41,168 nucleotides of DNA, from NCBI GenBank assembly GCA_903902895.1, contig CAIUWO010001022.1, positions 1 through 41,168 on the forward strand, written 5' to 3'. Position numbers and translations under genes: made by a program. The notes below the pieces were generated by a model that was not told the DNA's origin, did not search any database, and worked only from the letters and a program-made list of their open reading frames with translations. Of the stretch, positions 8,045 to 15,552 are shown piece by piece (position 1 is the stretch's first letter; the number at the start of each line of letters is the position of its first letter). This stretch comes from Candidatus Hydrogenedentota bacterium (GTDB lineage Bacteria; Hydrogenedentota; Hydrogenedentia; Hydrogenedentales; CAITNO01).

Positions 8045-8710
8045 TCAGGACTCGCGCGGTTGAAGTATCCTCGCCGGAATTCCAACGGCCACGGCCCCAT
8101 CGGGCACATCGCACAGCACAACGGCATTCGCGCCGATTCGCGCGTGGTCGCCCACGCGTATGCCTCCGAGCACCTTGGCCCCGGCGCCTATGGACACGTC
8201 CCCGCCAATCCACGGCACCCGCAGGCTGTTCTCGCGTGTTCCGATGGTCACCTGCTGAAAGAAGATGCAGTTGGGGCCAATGCGGGCCTCGGGATGAATC
8301 ACGATGCCGTTGGGATGAAGAAGCTGCAGGCCGCCGTCAACATGGGCGTTGAGGGGGATGTCGGCGCCGGACACAACACTCCAGAAGCGATGTTTAAGCA
8401 CCTGGTACTTGCGGGGCACAATGTACAGCCACCCCCTCCTGGAACCCCAGTGCTGATAATTTCTTATGCACCGGAGCAACTGTCTTCCAGGGTCCCACCA
8501 TCGTGTCGGCGCCTCACGACTCCAGTCCGGTATGACCGCACTGATTTCCCCGTGCTGACTGGGTTTCACTGCGGCACGGACTGTTTCTAAACGCTTTTCC
8601 CGAGCCGCCGGGCCGACTTCCCCTACTTTCTGAAAAAGATCCGTAGAAATCCCCTGCACTTTTTCTAAATCTCGGGTATAATAGTTCCGTGCGCGGTCTG
8701 TCATGTACAC
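8045..8710 (-). CDS. Serine O-acetyltransferase-like left-handed beta-helix acyltransferase
   Basis: A 221-residue protein starting at GTG 8710 or the in-frame ATG at 8704. The C-terminal half is a hexapeptide-repeat left-handed beta helix (PF00132) with the CysE-type layout HPNGIVIHPEARIGPNCIFFQQVTIG, then IGAGAKVLGGIRVGDHARIGANAVV and the closing VPDGAVAVGIPARIL. The conserved His of the active site is visible in the HPNGIVIHPEA stretch. The N-terminal 100 residues are helical and basic. In EPS loci such enzymes usually acetylate sugars or precursors rather than making cysteine. A sigma-54 core at 9055-9070 points at this gene with a leader of about 335 nt. It is convergent with the activator gene, 29 bp apart. 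Confidence 0.85.
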   Translation of the reverse strand: MYMTDRARNYYTRDLEKVQGISTDLFQKVGEVGPAAREKRLETVRAAVKPSQHGEISAVIPDWSREAPTRWWDPGRQLLRCIRNYQHWGSRRGWLYIVPRKYQVLKHRFWSVVSGADIPLNAHVDGGLQLLHPNGIVIHPEARIGPNCIFFQQVTIGTRENSLRVPWIGGDVSIGAGAKVLGGIRVGDHARIGANAVVLCDVPDGAVAVGIPARILQPRES

Positions 8711-8820
8711 ACGTTCATCTCCGCCCGCATACCGGCTGAGTAAGTTTATTTGTTTACAGGTCTACTTAATGGCGTTTCTGGCAAATCACCATAAACACCC
8801 TCTATAAGTGCATTTGTATC

Positions 8821-8956
8821 GGCGTGCCCAGAGCTTTCAGCCCCAGGCACGCCGCCCGCCTTCGCAAAGCGCGTGACTCGCATCCACCAACGCCGTGCGG
8901 AGTGAGACTCTCTAGCACTGTCAGAGTGCTTGTAAACGGCTCTGAGGAGTTTCACT
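8821..8956 (+). ncRNA. Structured leader element, copy A (orphan)
   Basis: P1 is a perfect 8-bp stem, GGCGTGCC (8821-8828) with GGCACGCC (8846-8853). P2 pairs CTTCGCAAAGCG (8860-8871) with CGCCGTGCGGAG (8891-8902) at 10 of 12 positions, around a 19-nt loop CGTGACTCGCATCCACCAA. A small hairpin AGCACT/AGTGCT follows (8914-8930). AGTGAGACTC (8901-8910) can pair without a mismatch (one G-U) with GAGTTTCACT (8947-8956), covering the SD. A GTG at 8957 is correctly spaced from GGAG, but the frame behind it does not look like a gene. I cannot assign the fold to a known riboswitch family. Confidence 0.55.
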
Positions 8957-9054
8957 GTGTCTTTACATATGTCTAAGCAAAGTCTACATCATGCCGCCAA
9001 ACCTTCTTTGGTTGCCCGACCCCACTGGGGGTTATGTCGTTCCACCCATTTAGT

Positions 9055-9070
9055 AGCAACATGCGTGCCG
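9055..9070 (-). promoter_or_regulatory. Leftward sigma-54 promoter toward the LbH acyltransferase
   Basis: Read on the minus strand, CGGCACGCATGTTGCT has the invariant GG (9069-9068) and GC (9057-9056) at the right spacing; only the first consensus T is replaced by C. Sixteen bases (GGCACGCATGTTGCTA) are identical to the promoter at 3485. Upstream on the same strand, GGGTTGCGACAAAC with CAAACC 13 bp farther out (9086-9112) resembles the palindrome at 3440. The next gene leftward starts at 8710. Confidence 0.7.
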
Positions 9071-9085
9071 TTTTCTTCAGTTTGT

Positions 9086-9112
9086 CGCAACCCATTTTCC
9101 ATCAAAGGTTTG
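9086..9112 (-). promoter_or_regulatory. Candidate activator site upstream of the 9055 promoter
   Basis: On the minus strand CAAACC-N13-GGGTTGCG ends about 15 bp before the -24 element. It matches the reverse-complemented palindrome at 3440-3470 in both half-sites and nearly in spacing. It is probably bound by the same activator; this is inference from similarity only. Confidence 0.4.
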
Positions 9113-9453
9113 GGGTGTGACTGCACAAGGGTGGAGAATCCAAAAGGGGTGTCCATTCTTGAAGAGGCGGCGCCAGTTTCCAGTTGTAAGTTAAACCGAG
9201 GAAAGGGATTGGGAACATGTGAAGCAACGCAACACAGTGAAAAATGTGACATGAGTTTTGCCGGAGTCCCGAGTCATCCCGTGGCAAACGAAGAGGACGG
9301 CTCATGGAGACGGAATATTGTCCGGATGGAGGAGCCACTCTAGCGCAGATAGCGGTCGTTTGTGTGCTGCAACCATCGCCTGGATGGCGGCACACATTGA
9401 CAGGCCCCCGTCTGCCTGCAACGTTCCTACAGTTTAATCCCCTTTTGCACGTA

Positions 9454-9592
9454 CGGCGTGCCTGCAGTTAGTGGCTGCCGACACGCCTTCCCGCCTTCGC
9501 AAAACGCGTGACTCGCATCCACCGACGCTTTGCGGATGAGACCCTCACAAGGAGCACCGTTAGTTCACGAACCCCTTAAGGAGTCTCTCTTC
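9454..9592 (+). ncRNA. Structured leader element, copy B (upstream of the 9593 gene)
   Basis: P1 is GGCGTG (9455-9460) with CACGCC (9482-9487). P2 pairs CTTCGCAAAACG (9495-9506) with CGCTTTGCGGAT (9526-9537) at 10 of 12 positions. The 19-nt loop CGTGACTCGCATCCACCGA differs from copy A at one base. GAGAC (9538-9542) can pair with GTCTC (9583-9587), beside the SD AAGGAG (9578-9583). The stem replaces the two mismatched middle positions of copy A by A-U pairs, which favours an RNA stem over a DNA site. Confidence 0.55.
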
Positions 9593-12500
9593 ATGATGCA
9601 AACAACACTAGTCAATCACCGCCATATTCCCGTGTGTCGGGCGATACTTTGCACGTCTTTGGTGCTGGCCTTCTTCGTTGCCAGCCTTCCGGCTTGGGCG
9701 GCCACCGCGCCGGTGCTGCAATTCTCGCCGTCCGGCGTGAATTTTGGCGCCGTCAAGGTGGGCCAAAGCGCCGGCGCATCGGTGGTGGTCAGCAATAGCG
9801 GCACGGCCAGGCTTCTGACGCGCCTGATTCAAATCACCGGCACGCAGCGCAGCCAGTTCAGTTCAAACGACAGGGACTGGTACTCGCTGGCGCCGGGCGC
9901 GTCCGTAAAGTTTACTGTGACCTACAAGCCGACGGTTGCGGGCAGCGCGACCGCGTCTTTCCAGGTCACCTCAAATGACCCTCGGGGTGTTCTCGGAATC
10001 ACCCTGACCGGCCAGGGAACGACCGTCACCGCCGTCCCGAACCTGACCGTGTCGCCGACCTCCCTATCCTTTGGGAGCGTTGCCGTCGGTGGCACGAGCG
10101 CGGCCTCGACCGTGCAGTTGAGCAACACGGGCACGGCGGCGCTCAGCGTCACCTCGCTGGCCCTGACCGGCGCGAACACGGGTTGTTTTACCCTGTCCGC
10201 GCCCGCGCTGCCGCTGCAAATCGCGGCGGGCGCGTCCGCAAGCGTTTCCGTGATGTGTAACCCGACCGCCTCGGGCGCGCGCGCCGCCGCTCTGTCCATC
10301 GGGTCCAACAACCCCGGCGGCACCGTGACCGTGGCCCTCTCCGGCCAGGGAACGGCCCCGAACCTGACCGTGTCGCCGACCTCCGTTTCCTGTGCCAGTG
10401 CCGCAGTGGGCGCGACGAGCGCGGCCTCGACCGTCCAACTGAGCAACACGGGCACCGCCGCGCTCAGTGTGACATCGCTGACCCTGACCGGCGCCAACGC
10501 CAGTGAATTTGTCCTTTCCGCGACCACGCTTCCGCTGCAAATCGCGGCAGGCGCGTCCTCAAGCGTTTCCGTGATGTGCAAGCCGACCGCGGCGGGCGCG
10601 CGCACGGCCACCCTCGCCATCGGGTCCACCAATCCCGGCGGCACGGTCACGGTGCCCCTTTCGGGCCAGGGAACGACAGCCGCCGCCCCCAAGGCGCAGC
10701 TTTCGCCGACCTCACTTGATTTCGGTGCTGTCGCCATCGGGCAGAGCGCCGCAAAGACGTTCACGGTCCTGAGCGTCGGCACCCAGACGCTGCAGACGAG
10801 CAACATCCAAATCACCGGCGCTCAGGCGGCCGCGTTCACGTCGAACGACGCCGACTGGTACACGCTGGGAGCGGGCATATCGGTCACCTTCTCCGTGACG
10901 TTCACGCCGACCGCCGCCGGTGCGGCCAACGCGCAGATTGAGGTCACCTCCAATGATCCGGCGGGCAAAACCATATTGCCGCTGACCGGGTCGGGCACCG
11001 GCACCGCAACCACGGCGCCAGCCCTTGCCGTCTCGCCGGCCTCAGTCTCCTTTGGCAGTGTTGCCGTCGGCGCGACCAGCGCGGCCTCAACGGTAACGCT
11101 AAGCAACACCGGCACGGCCGCGCTCAGCGTTACGGCGCTGACCCTGGGCGGCACAAACGCCGCGGAATTCACGCGGTCAACCCCCGCGCTGCCGCTGCAA
11201 ATCGCCGCGGGCGCGTCTTCCAGCCTCTCGCTGACCTTCAAGCCCACGGCCTCGGGCGCGCGCACGGCGTCGTTGACCATAGCCTCCAACAACCCGGCCG
11301 GAAACGTCTCCGTGGCGCTGACCGGGTCTGGAACCGCCACGACTTCCCAGCCCCTGCTGCAGGTCGCGCCGGCCTCGGTCTCCTTTGGCAGTGTCGCCGT
11401 CGGCGCCACCAGCGCGGCGTCAACCGTGCAGTTGAGCAACACCGGCACGGCCGCCCTGAGCATCACGTCGCTCACGCTGTCCGGCACCAACGCCGCGGAA
11501 TTCACGCGGTCAACCCCCGCGCTGCCGCTGCAGATTGCCGCGGGCGCGTCTTCCAGTCTCACGCTGACCTTCAAGCCCACAGCTTCGGGCACACGCACTG
11601 CGTCATTGACCATTGCCTCCAACAACCCGGCCGGAAACGTCACTGTGGCGATTACCGGGACCGCCCCGGCAGCCCCGGGCACAGGTTACCCGAACGACGG
11701 GTCGGTGCTGGGCACCAACCTGAGTCCCATATCCGACTGGAGTCCTGAATGGGCCTTTGTCGACTGCTTTAAGACCTCGCGCGACTGGGTTTCCGGCGAG
11801 TTGTGGGTCTTCCAGGATTCCCGGACGCTTCCGCTGGACGCCAACGGCTGGCCAACCTCGCTCCAGTCGGGCCAGGTTGCACGAAGCCTGCTGTTCTGGG
11901 AACAGGTGAACACCTATCCGAGCGGTGACTACATCGTGCTCTACGACGGTGCGGGCACCCTTGCCTACCAGGGCGCCGCGACGAAGAAGTCGGGCACCGC
12001 AGGCCGCGACGTGGTCACTGTGGACGCATCCAAGGGCGGTTGGCAGTTGCTGATTACCGCCACAACCCCCGGCAACCATGTCCGCAATGTCCGTGTGCTC
12101 ATGCCCGGCGGCGCGTCGGCCACGGACCTCTATTCCTGGTACGGCGACGCGGCCTCGTGCCCCAGCGGGGACTACAGATCCTTTGAGCAGACCTACCAGA
12201 CCCAGCCGTTCCATCCCATGTTCCTCGACACGATTAAGAATTACAAAGTGCTGCGCTTCATGGACTGGATGGACACCAACAACTCCGAGCAGGTGAACTG
12301 GACGGATCGCCCGACCCCGGCGGACGCGCGATGGAGCCTGAAAGGTGTGCCCGTGGAGACCATGTGCGCCCTGGCCAACACGATCCACGCGGACCCGTGG
12401 TTCAACCTTCCCCATCTGGCGAGCGACGACTACCTGGCGAAATTTGCCGCAGTGGTCCGCGACCAGCTGACCCCCGATCTGCACGCCTATATCGAGTATT

Positions 12501-13213
12501 CCAACGAGGTGTGGAACGGCCAGTTTCTCCAGGCGGGGTACGCCCAGCAGCGGGGTGTGGCGCTTGGGCTCGATTCAAACGCCTACGTGGCCCAGTCGTC
12601 CTACACATCGTTGCGCAGCGTGCAAATGTTTAGCATCTTTGAACAGGTGCTGGGCGGCACGTCGCGGCTCAAGCGGGTGATGGCAACGCAGGCCGCGGGC
12701 TGGTACCTGGGCGAGGTGCAGCTCTCCTACAACAACGCCTACCAGCATGCCGATGTGCTCGCCATCGCGCCCTACTTTGGCACCGAATACGGCAGCCCGA
12801 CCAATGCGCCGAACACCCAGAACATGACCGTGGCACAGTTGCTGGCGTCGATCAACAGCACCGAACTGCCCACCGTCTATACCTGGATGGACGCCAATGC
12901 CAAACTCGCCGCCAAGTACGGGCTGGAACTGGTGGCCTATGAGGGCGGCCAGTCCCTGATGGGCTATTGGGGCACGGAGAACAACGACACCCTCACGGCG
13001 CTGTACAACGCGACCAACCGCGACCCGGGCATGGGGCAGATCTACGCCAACTACCTGACCAAGTGGAGGTCGTACGGCGGCGGCATGTTCATCCACTATC
13101 TCAACTGCCTGAACAACACGAAGTGGGGTTATTGGGGCACGATTGAGCGACTCGACCAGACGCAGACACCAAAATTCACGGCGATCCAGCAGTTTATTGA
13201 GAACCACCGCTAG
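9593..13213 (+). CDS. Secreted six-repeat choice-of-anchor-D protein with NEVWN glycosidase-like domain
   Basis: A 1206-residue exported protein. The start is ATG 9593, nine bases after AAGGAG; the frame is open farther upstream, but that part is the leader element. The signal peptide is about residues 1-37 (hydrophobic LCTSLVLAFFVASLPAWAA). Six ASH/choice-of-anchor-D beta-sandwich repeats of about 110 residues follow (each opening with xLxVSPxSVSFGSVAVG; about 38-690). The C-terminal 500 residues start at TGYPNDGSVLGTNLS and carry AYIEYSNEVWN and LVAYEGGQS. Those two Glu positions suit the acid/base and nucleophile of a clan GH-A-type (beta/alpha)8 glycosidase; similar proteins are often annotated only as cellulose-binding. 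It probably acts on or binds the EPS outside the cell. A terminator follows at 13233. Paralogue: 13582. Confidence 0.85.
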   Translation: MMQTTLVNHRHIPVCRAILCTSLVLAFFVASLPAWAATAPVLQFSPSGVNFGAVKVGQSAGASVVVSNSGTARLLTRLIQITGTQRSQFSSNDRDWYSLAPGASVKFTVTYKPTVAGSATASFQVTSNDPRGVLGITLTGQGTTVTAVPNLTVSPTSLSFGSVAVGGTSAASTVQLSNTGTAALSVTSLALTGANTGCFTLSAPALPLQIAAGASASVSVMCNPTASGARAAALSIGSNNPGGTVTVALSGQGTAPNLTVSPTSVSCASAAVGATSAASTVQLSNTGTAALSVTSLTLTGANASEFVLSATTLPLQIAAGASSSVSVMCKPTAAGARTATLAIGSTNPGGTVTVPLSGQGTTAAAPKAQLSPTSLDFGAVAIGQSAAKTFTVLSVGTQTLQTSNIQITGAQAAAFTSNDADWYTLGAGISVTFSVTFTPTAAGAANAQIEVTSNDPAGKTILPLTGSGTGTATTAPALAVSPASVSFGSVAVGATSAASTVTLSNTGTAALSVTALTLGGTNAAEFTRSTPALPLQIAAGASSSLSLTFKPTASGARTASLTIASNNPAGNVSVALTGSGTATTSQPLLQVAPASVSFGSVAVGATSAASTVQLSNTGTAALSITSLTLSGTNAAEFTRSTPALPLQIAAGASSSLTLTFKPTASGTRTASLTIASNNPAGNVTVAITGTAPAAPGTGYPNDGSVLGTNLSPISDWSPEWAFVDCFKTSRDWVSGELWVFQDSRTLPLDANGWPTSLQSGQVARSLLFWEQVNTYPSGDYIVLYDGAGTLAYQGAATKKSGTAGRDVVTVDASKGGWQLLITATTPGNHVRNVRVLMPGGASATDLYSWYGDAASCPSGDYRSFEQTYQTQPFHPMFLDTIKNYKVLRFMDWMDTNNSEQVNWTDRPTPADARWSLKGVPVETMCALANTIHADPWFNLPHLASDDYLAKFAAVVRDQLTPDLHAYIEYSNEVWNGQFLQAGYAQQRGVALGLDSNAYVAQSSYTSLRSVQMFSIFEQVLGGTSRLKRVMATQAAGWYLGEVQLSYNNAYQHADVLAIAPYFGTEYGSPTNAPNTQNMTVAQLLASINSTELPTVYTWMDANAKLAAKYGLELVAYEGGQSLMGYWGTENNDTLTALYNATNRDPGMGQIYANYLTKWRSYGGGMFIHYLNCLNNTKWGYWGTIERLDQTQTPKFTAIQQFIENHR

Positions 13214-13232
13214 GTTTCGCCCCTTTTAGACG

Positions 13233-13274
13233 AGCCCCGTCCTCCGCGTGCGGAGGGCGGGGCTTTCGCCTTTT
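13233..13274 (+). terminator. Rho-independent terminator after the six-repeat gene
   Basis: AGCCCCGTCCTCCGC and GCGGAGGGCGGGGCT form a stem of about 15 bp with one mismatch and a 2-nt turn (13233-13264). It is followed by TTTCGCCTTTT. Its position 20 bp past the stop codon fits transcription termination. Confidence 0.85.
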
Positions 13275-13486
13275 GGGAGCTGGAAGAACACGCCATGCAC
13301 GGAGACGGAAGCTTCGGGAATAAACCCAACCAGAGGAAGATTATCTTTAGCAGCCTTTCTTTGACATAGGCTGAGTTTGATGAGTTTAGCCCACTGAGGC
13401 CCTGTGTGGATTTAAGAAGTGTGGAGTACAAGGGTCGGGGTGAGGCAGGTGGCGTTCAACAATGAGAAGTATAAGATTAATCCCGT

Positions 13487-13581
13487 CTGTGCAGGGCTTG
13501 TGACTCGCGACCACCATAGCACTGCGAAGTGAGACTCTGGAAATTGGCGTTAAGGCTGCAAACCAATGAGGAGTCTCGGTC
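13487..13581 (+). ncRNA. Structured leader element, copy C (upstream of the 13582 gene)
   Basis: P2 pairs CTGTGCAGGGCT (13487-13498) with AGCACTGCGAAG (13518-13529) at 10 of 12 positions, although most stem bases differ from copies A and B. The 19-nt loop TGTGACTCGCGACCACCAT keeps the GTGACTCGC and CCACC cores. GAGACTC (13531-13537) is perfectly complementary to GAGTCTC (13571-13577), directly over the SD GAGGAG of the gene at 13582. No equivalent of P1 is obvious. The element would be an untranslated RNA leader controlling translation start. Confidence 0.6.
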
Positions 13582-15540
13582 ATGAAGTTGTCCAACGTGA
13601 GGTTTGAAGCCCTGCATTCGCTTCGGCGGGTGTCTTCGGGATTGCTTGTGCTTGCCTTCCTTTCCGGTTGCCCCAAAGTTTCCCCCAATAACGTAGCTTT
13701 CGGCAATATTCCACTGGGAATGGGTGCTGCAACCCGGACAGTGACGCTGGAAAACAGGTCCACCGGCAACCTTGCCGTGAGTTCCATGAAAGTAGCCGGC
13801 GCGCACAAGGCGGACTATCGTCTGTCGGCGCCCGCCACCCCCCTGGAAGTGCTCCCGAGCGAGGAGCTGGGTGTCGGCGTGGCATTCTACCCCCTGGCAT
13901 TGGGCACACGGACAGCCGCGATCGAAATTACGTCGGGTCCGTCCAACACCGTCCTGAGTGTGCCGCTCTCCGGTCAGGGGGTGCCAAAGGCCGCCAACGG
14001 ACTGAACTATGCCAATGACGGGTCGGTCGTGGGCACCAACCTGAGTCCAATTTCCGACTGGAGTCCCGAATGGGCGTTCTTGGACTGTTTTAAGAGTTCC
14101 CGGGCCTGGATCTCAGGCACGATAGCCACTTTCCAAGACTCGCGAACGCTCCCGCTTGACGCGAACGGCTGGGTGACCTCGCTGCAGACGGCCCAGTGCG
14201 CCAAGACCCTGCTGTTTTGGGCGCAGCAGGGCACCTATCCGAGCGGCGATTATGTGGTGCTCTACGATGGCCTTGGCAAGTTGGAGTATCGCGACGCGGC
14301 GACGCGAATTCAGACCGCGGCGGGGAGGGATGTGGTCCGTGTGGATGCGTCCAAGGGCGGCTGGCAACTGTGGATTACCCAGACAGACCCCGCCAATTAC
14401 ATCCGTAATATCCGGGTTGTTATGCCCGGCGGCGGGTCACCCCGGGACCCCCATTCGTGGTGGGCCACCGCGGCCTCCTGCCCCTACCCCGACTTCCAGC
14501 CGTTTGAGCAAAGCTATCAGACACTGATATTCCACCCGGCCTTTCTCAAGACCGTCCGAAATTACAAAGTCCTCCGCTTCATGGACTGGATGAGCACGAA
14601 CAATTCCACACAGCAGAACTGGACGGACCGTCCAACCCCGCTGGATGCCCGCTGGACGTACCGGGGCGTTCCCGTTGAAACCATGTGCGCCCTCGCCAAC
14701 ACGCTGCACGCCGACCCTTGGTTCTGCCTGCCCCACATGGCCACCGACGATTATATGAAACAGTTTGCGACGGCCCTGCGCGACTACCTGTCCCCGGAGC
14801 TGCGCGCCCACATTGAGTACTCCAACGAGGTGTGGAATGGCAGTTTCGGCCAGGCAGGCTACGCGCAGCAGCAGGGGCTTGCACTGAAACTGAACACGAA
14901 CCCGTATATTGCGCAGGCCTATTTCACCGCCCGGCGCAGTATGGAGATGTTCGCAATTTTCACGGAGGTTCTCGGCGGGACGCAGCGGCTGAGGCGGGTG
15001 CTGGCCACACAGGCCGCTGGCTGGGGCATGGGCGAACAGGAAATCAAGTACATGAACGCCTATCAGCAGGCGGACCTGCTGGCCATTGCGCCCTATATCG
15101 GGCTTGAGTTCGGCAGCCCGGCCAACCAGGCCGCCACGCAGGCCATGACGGTGGACCAACTGTTTGCCGCGATCAACAACACCGCGCTGCCGGAGGTTTA
15201 CGCGTGGATCGACGCCAATGCGTCCCTGGCCAGGAAGTACGGGCTTGAACTCGCCTGCTACGAGGGCGGGCAGTCCCTGAACGGATACTACGGGGTGGAG
15301 AACAACAACGCCATCAACACCCTGTTCGACGCCGCCAACCGCGATCCGCGCATGGGGCAGGTCTACACCGCCTACCTGAACGCATGGAACGCGCGGGGCG
15401 GGGGCCTGTTCGTCCATTACCTGAACTGCCTGAACTACTCGAAATGGGGGCGCTGGGGTGCGCTTGAGCGTCTTGACCGGGCCACCGCATCGGCCCCCAA
15501 ACACGCCGCCCTGCAGCAGTTCATTGAAGACCACCGCTGA
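13582..15540 (+). CDS. Lipoprotein with one ASH domain and NEVWN glycosidase-like domain
   Basis: A 652-residue protein starting at ATG 13582, eight bases after GGAG. The signal sequence ends in a lipobox LSGC with C30, so it is a predicted lipoprotein. One choice-of-anchor-D/ASH-type beta-sandwich (about 31-135, FGNIPLGMGAATRTVTLENRSTG start) leads into a 510-residue domain parallel to that of the 9593 protein. Both share TNLSPISDWSPEWAF, FMDWM, NWTDRPTP, IEYSNEVWN, YEGGQSL and GLFVHYLNCLN. The two Glu in NEVWN and YEGG are candidate catalytic residues of a clan GH-A-type glycosidase. It is a tandem paralogue with a surface anchor and five fewer repeats. It is convergent with the acyltransferase, 12 bp apart. 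Confidence 0.85.
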   Translation: MKLSNVRFEALHSLRRVSSGLLVLAFLSGCPKVSPNNVAFGNIPLGMGAATRTVTLENRSTGNLAVSSMKVAGAHKADYRLSAPATPLEVLPSEELGVGVAFYPLALGTRTAAIEITSGPSNTVLSVPLSGQGVPKAANGLNYANDGSVVGTNLSPISDWSPEWAFLDCFKSSRAWISGTIATFQDSRTLPLDANGWVTSLQTAQCAKTLLFWAQQGTYPSGDYVVLYDGLGKLEYRDAATRIQTAAGRDVVRVDASKGGWQLWITQTDPANYIRNIRVVMPGGGSPRDPHSWWATAASCPYPDFQPFEQSYQTLIFHPAFLKTVRNYKVLRFMDWMSTNNSTQQNWTDRPTPLDARWTYRGVPVETMCALANTLHADPWFCLPHMATDDYMKQFATALRDYLSPELRAHIEYSNEVWNGSFGQAGYAQQQGLALKLNTNPYIAQAYFTARRSMEMFAIFTEVLGGTQRLRRVLATQAAGWGMGEQEIKYMNAYQQADLLAIAPYIGLEFGSPANQAATQAMTVDQLFAAINNTALPEVYAWIDANASLARKYGLELACYEGGQSLNGYYGVENNNAINTLFDAANRDPRMGQVYTAYLNAWNARGGGLFVHYLNCLNYSKWGRWGALERLDRATASAPKHAALQQFIEDHR

Positions 15541-15552
15541 CCGGGCGCGGCA

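Larger units (their letters stand above)
8711..9592. other. Long AT-richer control region with two leader-element copies and a leftward sigma-54 promoter
   Basis: This 882-bp stretch lacks a convincing gene. It holds an orphan copy of the structured leader element (8821-8956), a leftward sigma-54 promoter with upstream motif (9055-9112) and a second copy of the element directly upstream of the secreted protein gene (9454-9592). A 128-codon frame at 8957-9343 follows the orphan copy, but its codon use and composition do not look coding. Confidence 0.6.
13214..13581. other. Intergenic region: terminator, weak promoter and leader element copy C
   Basis: This 368-bp region separates the two paralogous genes. 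It contains the terminator of the first gene (13233-13274). A TTGACA at 13361 has only a poor -10 partner (TTTAGC at 13385, 18-bp spacer). The third leader element lies at 13487-13581. No ORF is supported. Confidence 0.6.

Noticed and set aside
8877-8906. Pseudoknot between loop CTCGC and the downstream GTGAG of the leader element
   Set aside because: The bases are complementary in copies A and C, but GTGAG follows the 12-position stem without a spacer, so it could not reach the loop while the stem is intact.
8957-9343. 128-codon frame after leader copy A
   Set aside because: Start and SD spacing are acceptable, but codon use is AT-rich at third positions, the composition is unlike neighbours, it overlaps a sigma-54 promoter region and no family is recognisable.
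9397-9433. TTGACA/TACAGT as sigma-70 promoter of the 9593 gene
   Set aside because: The spacer would be 25 bp, far outside the functional range.
9922-15534. Long minus-strand frames opposite the NEVWN genes
   Set aside because: Low-complexity, Ala/Val or Arg/Gly-rich shadow translations; the plus-strand frames carry the recognisable domains.
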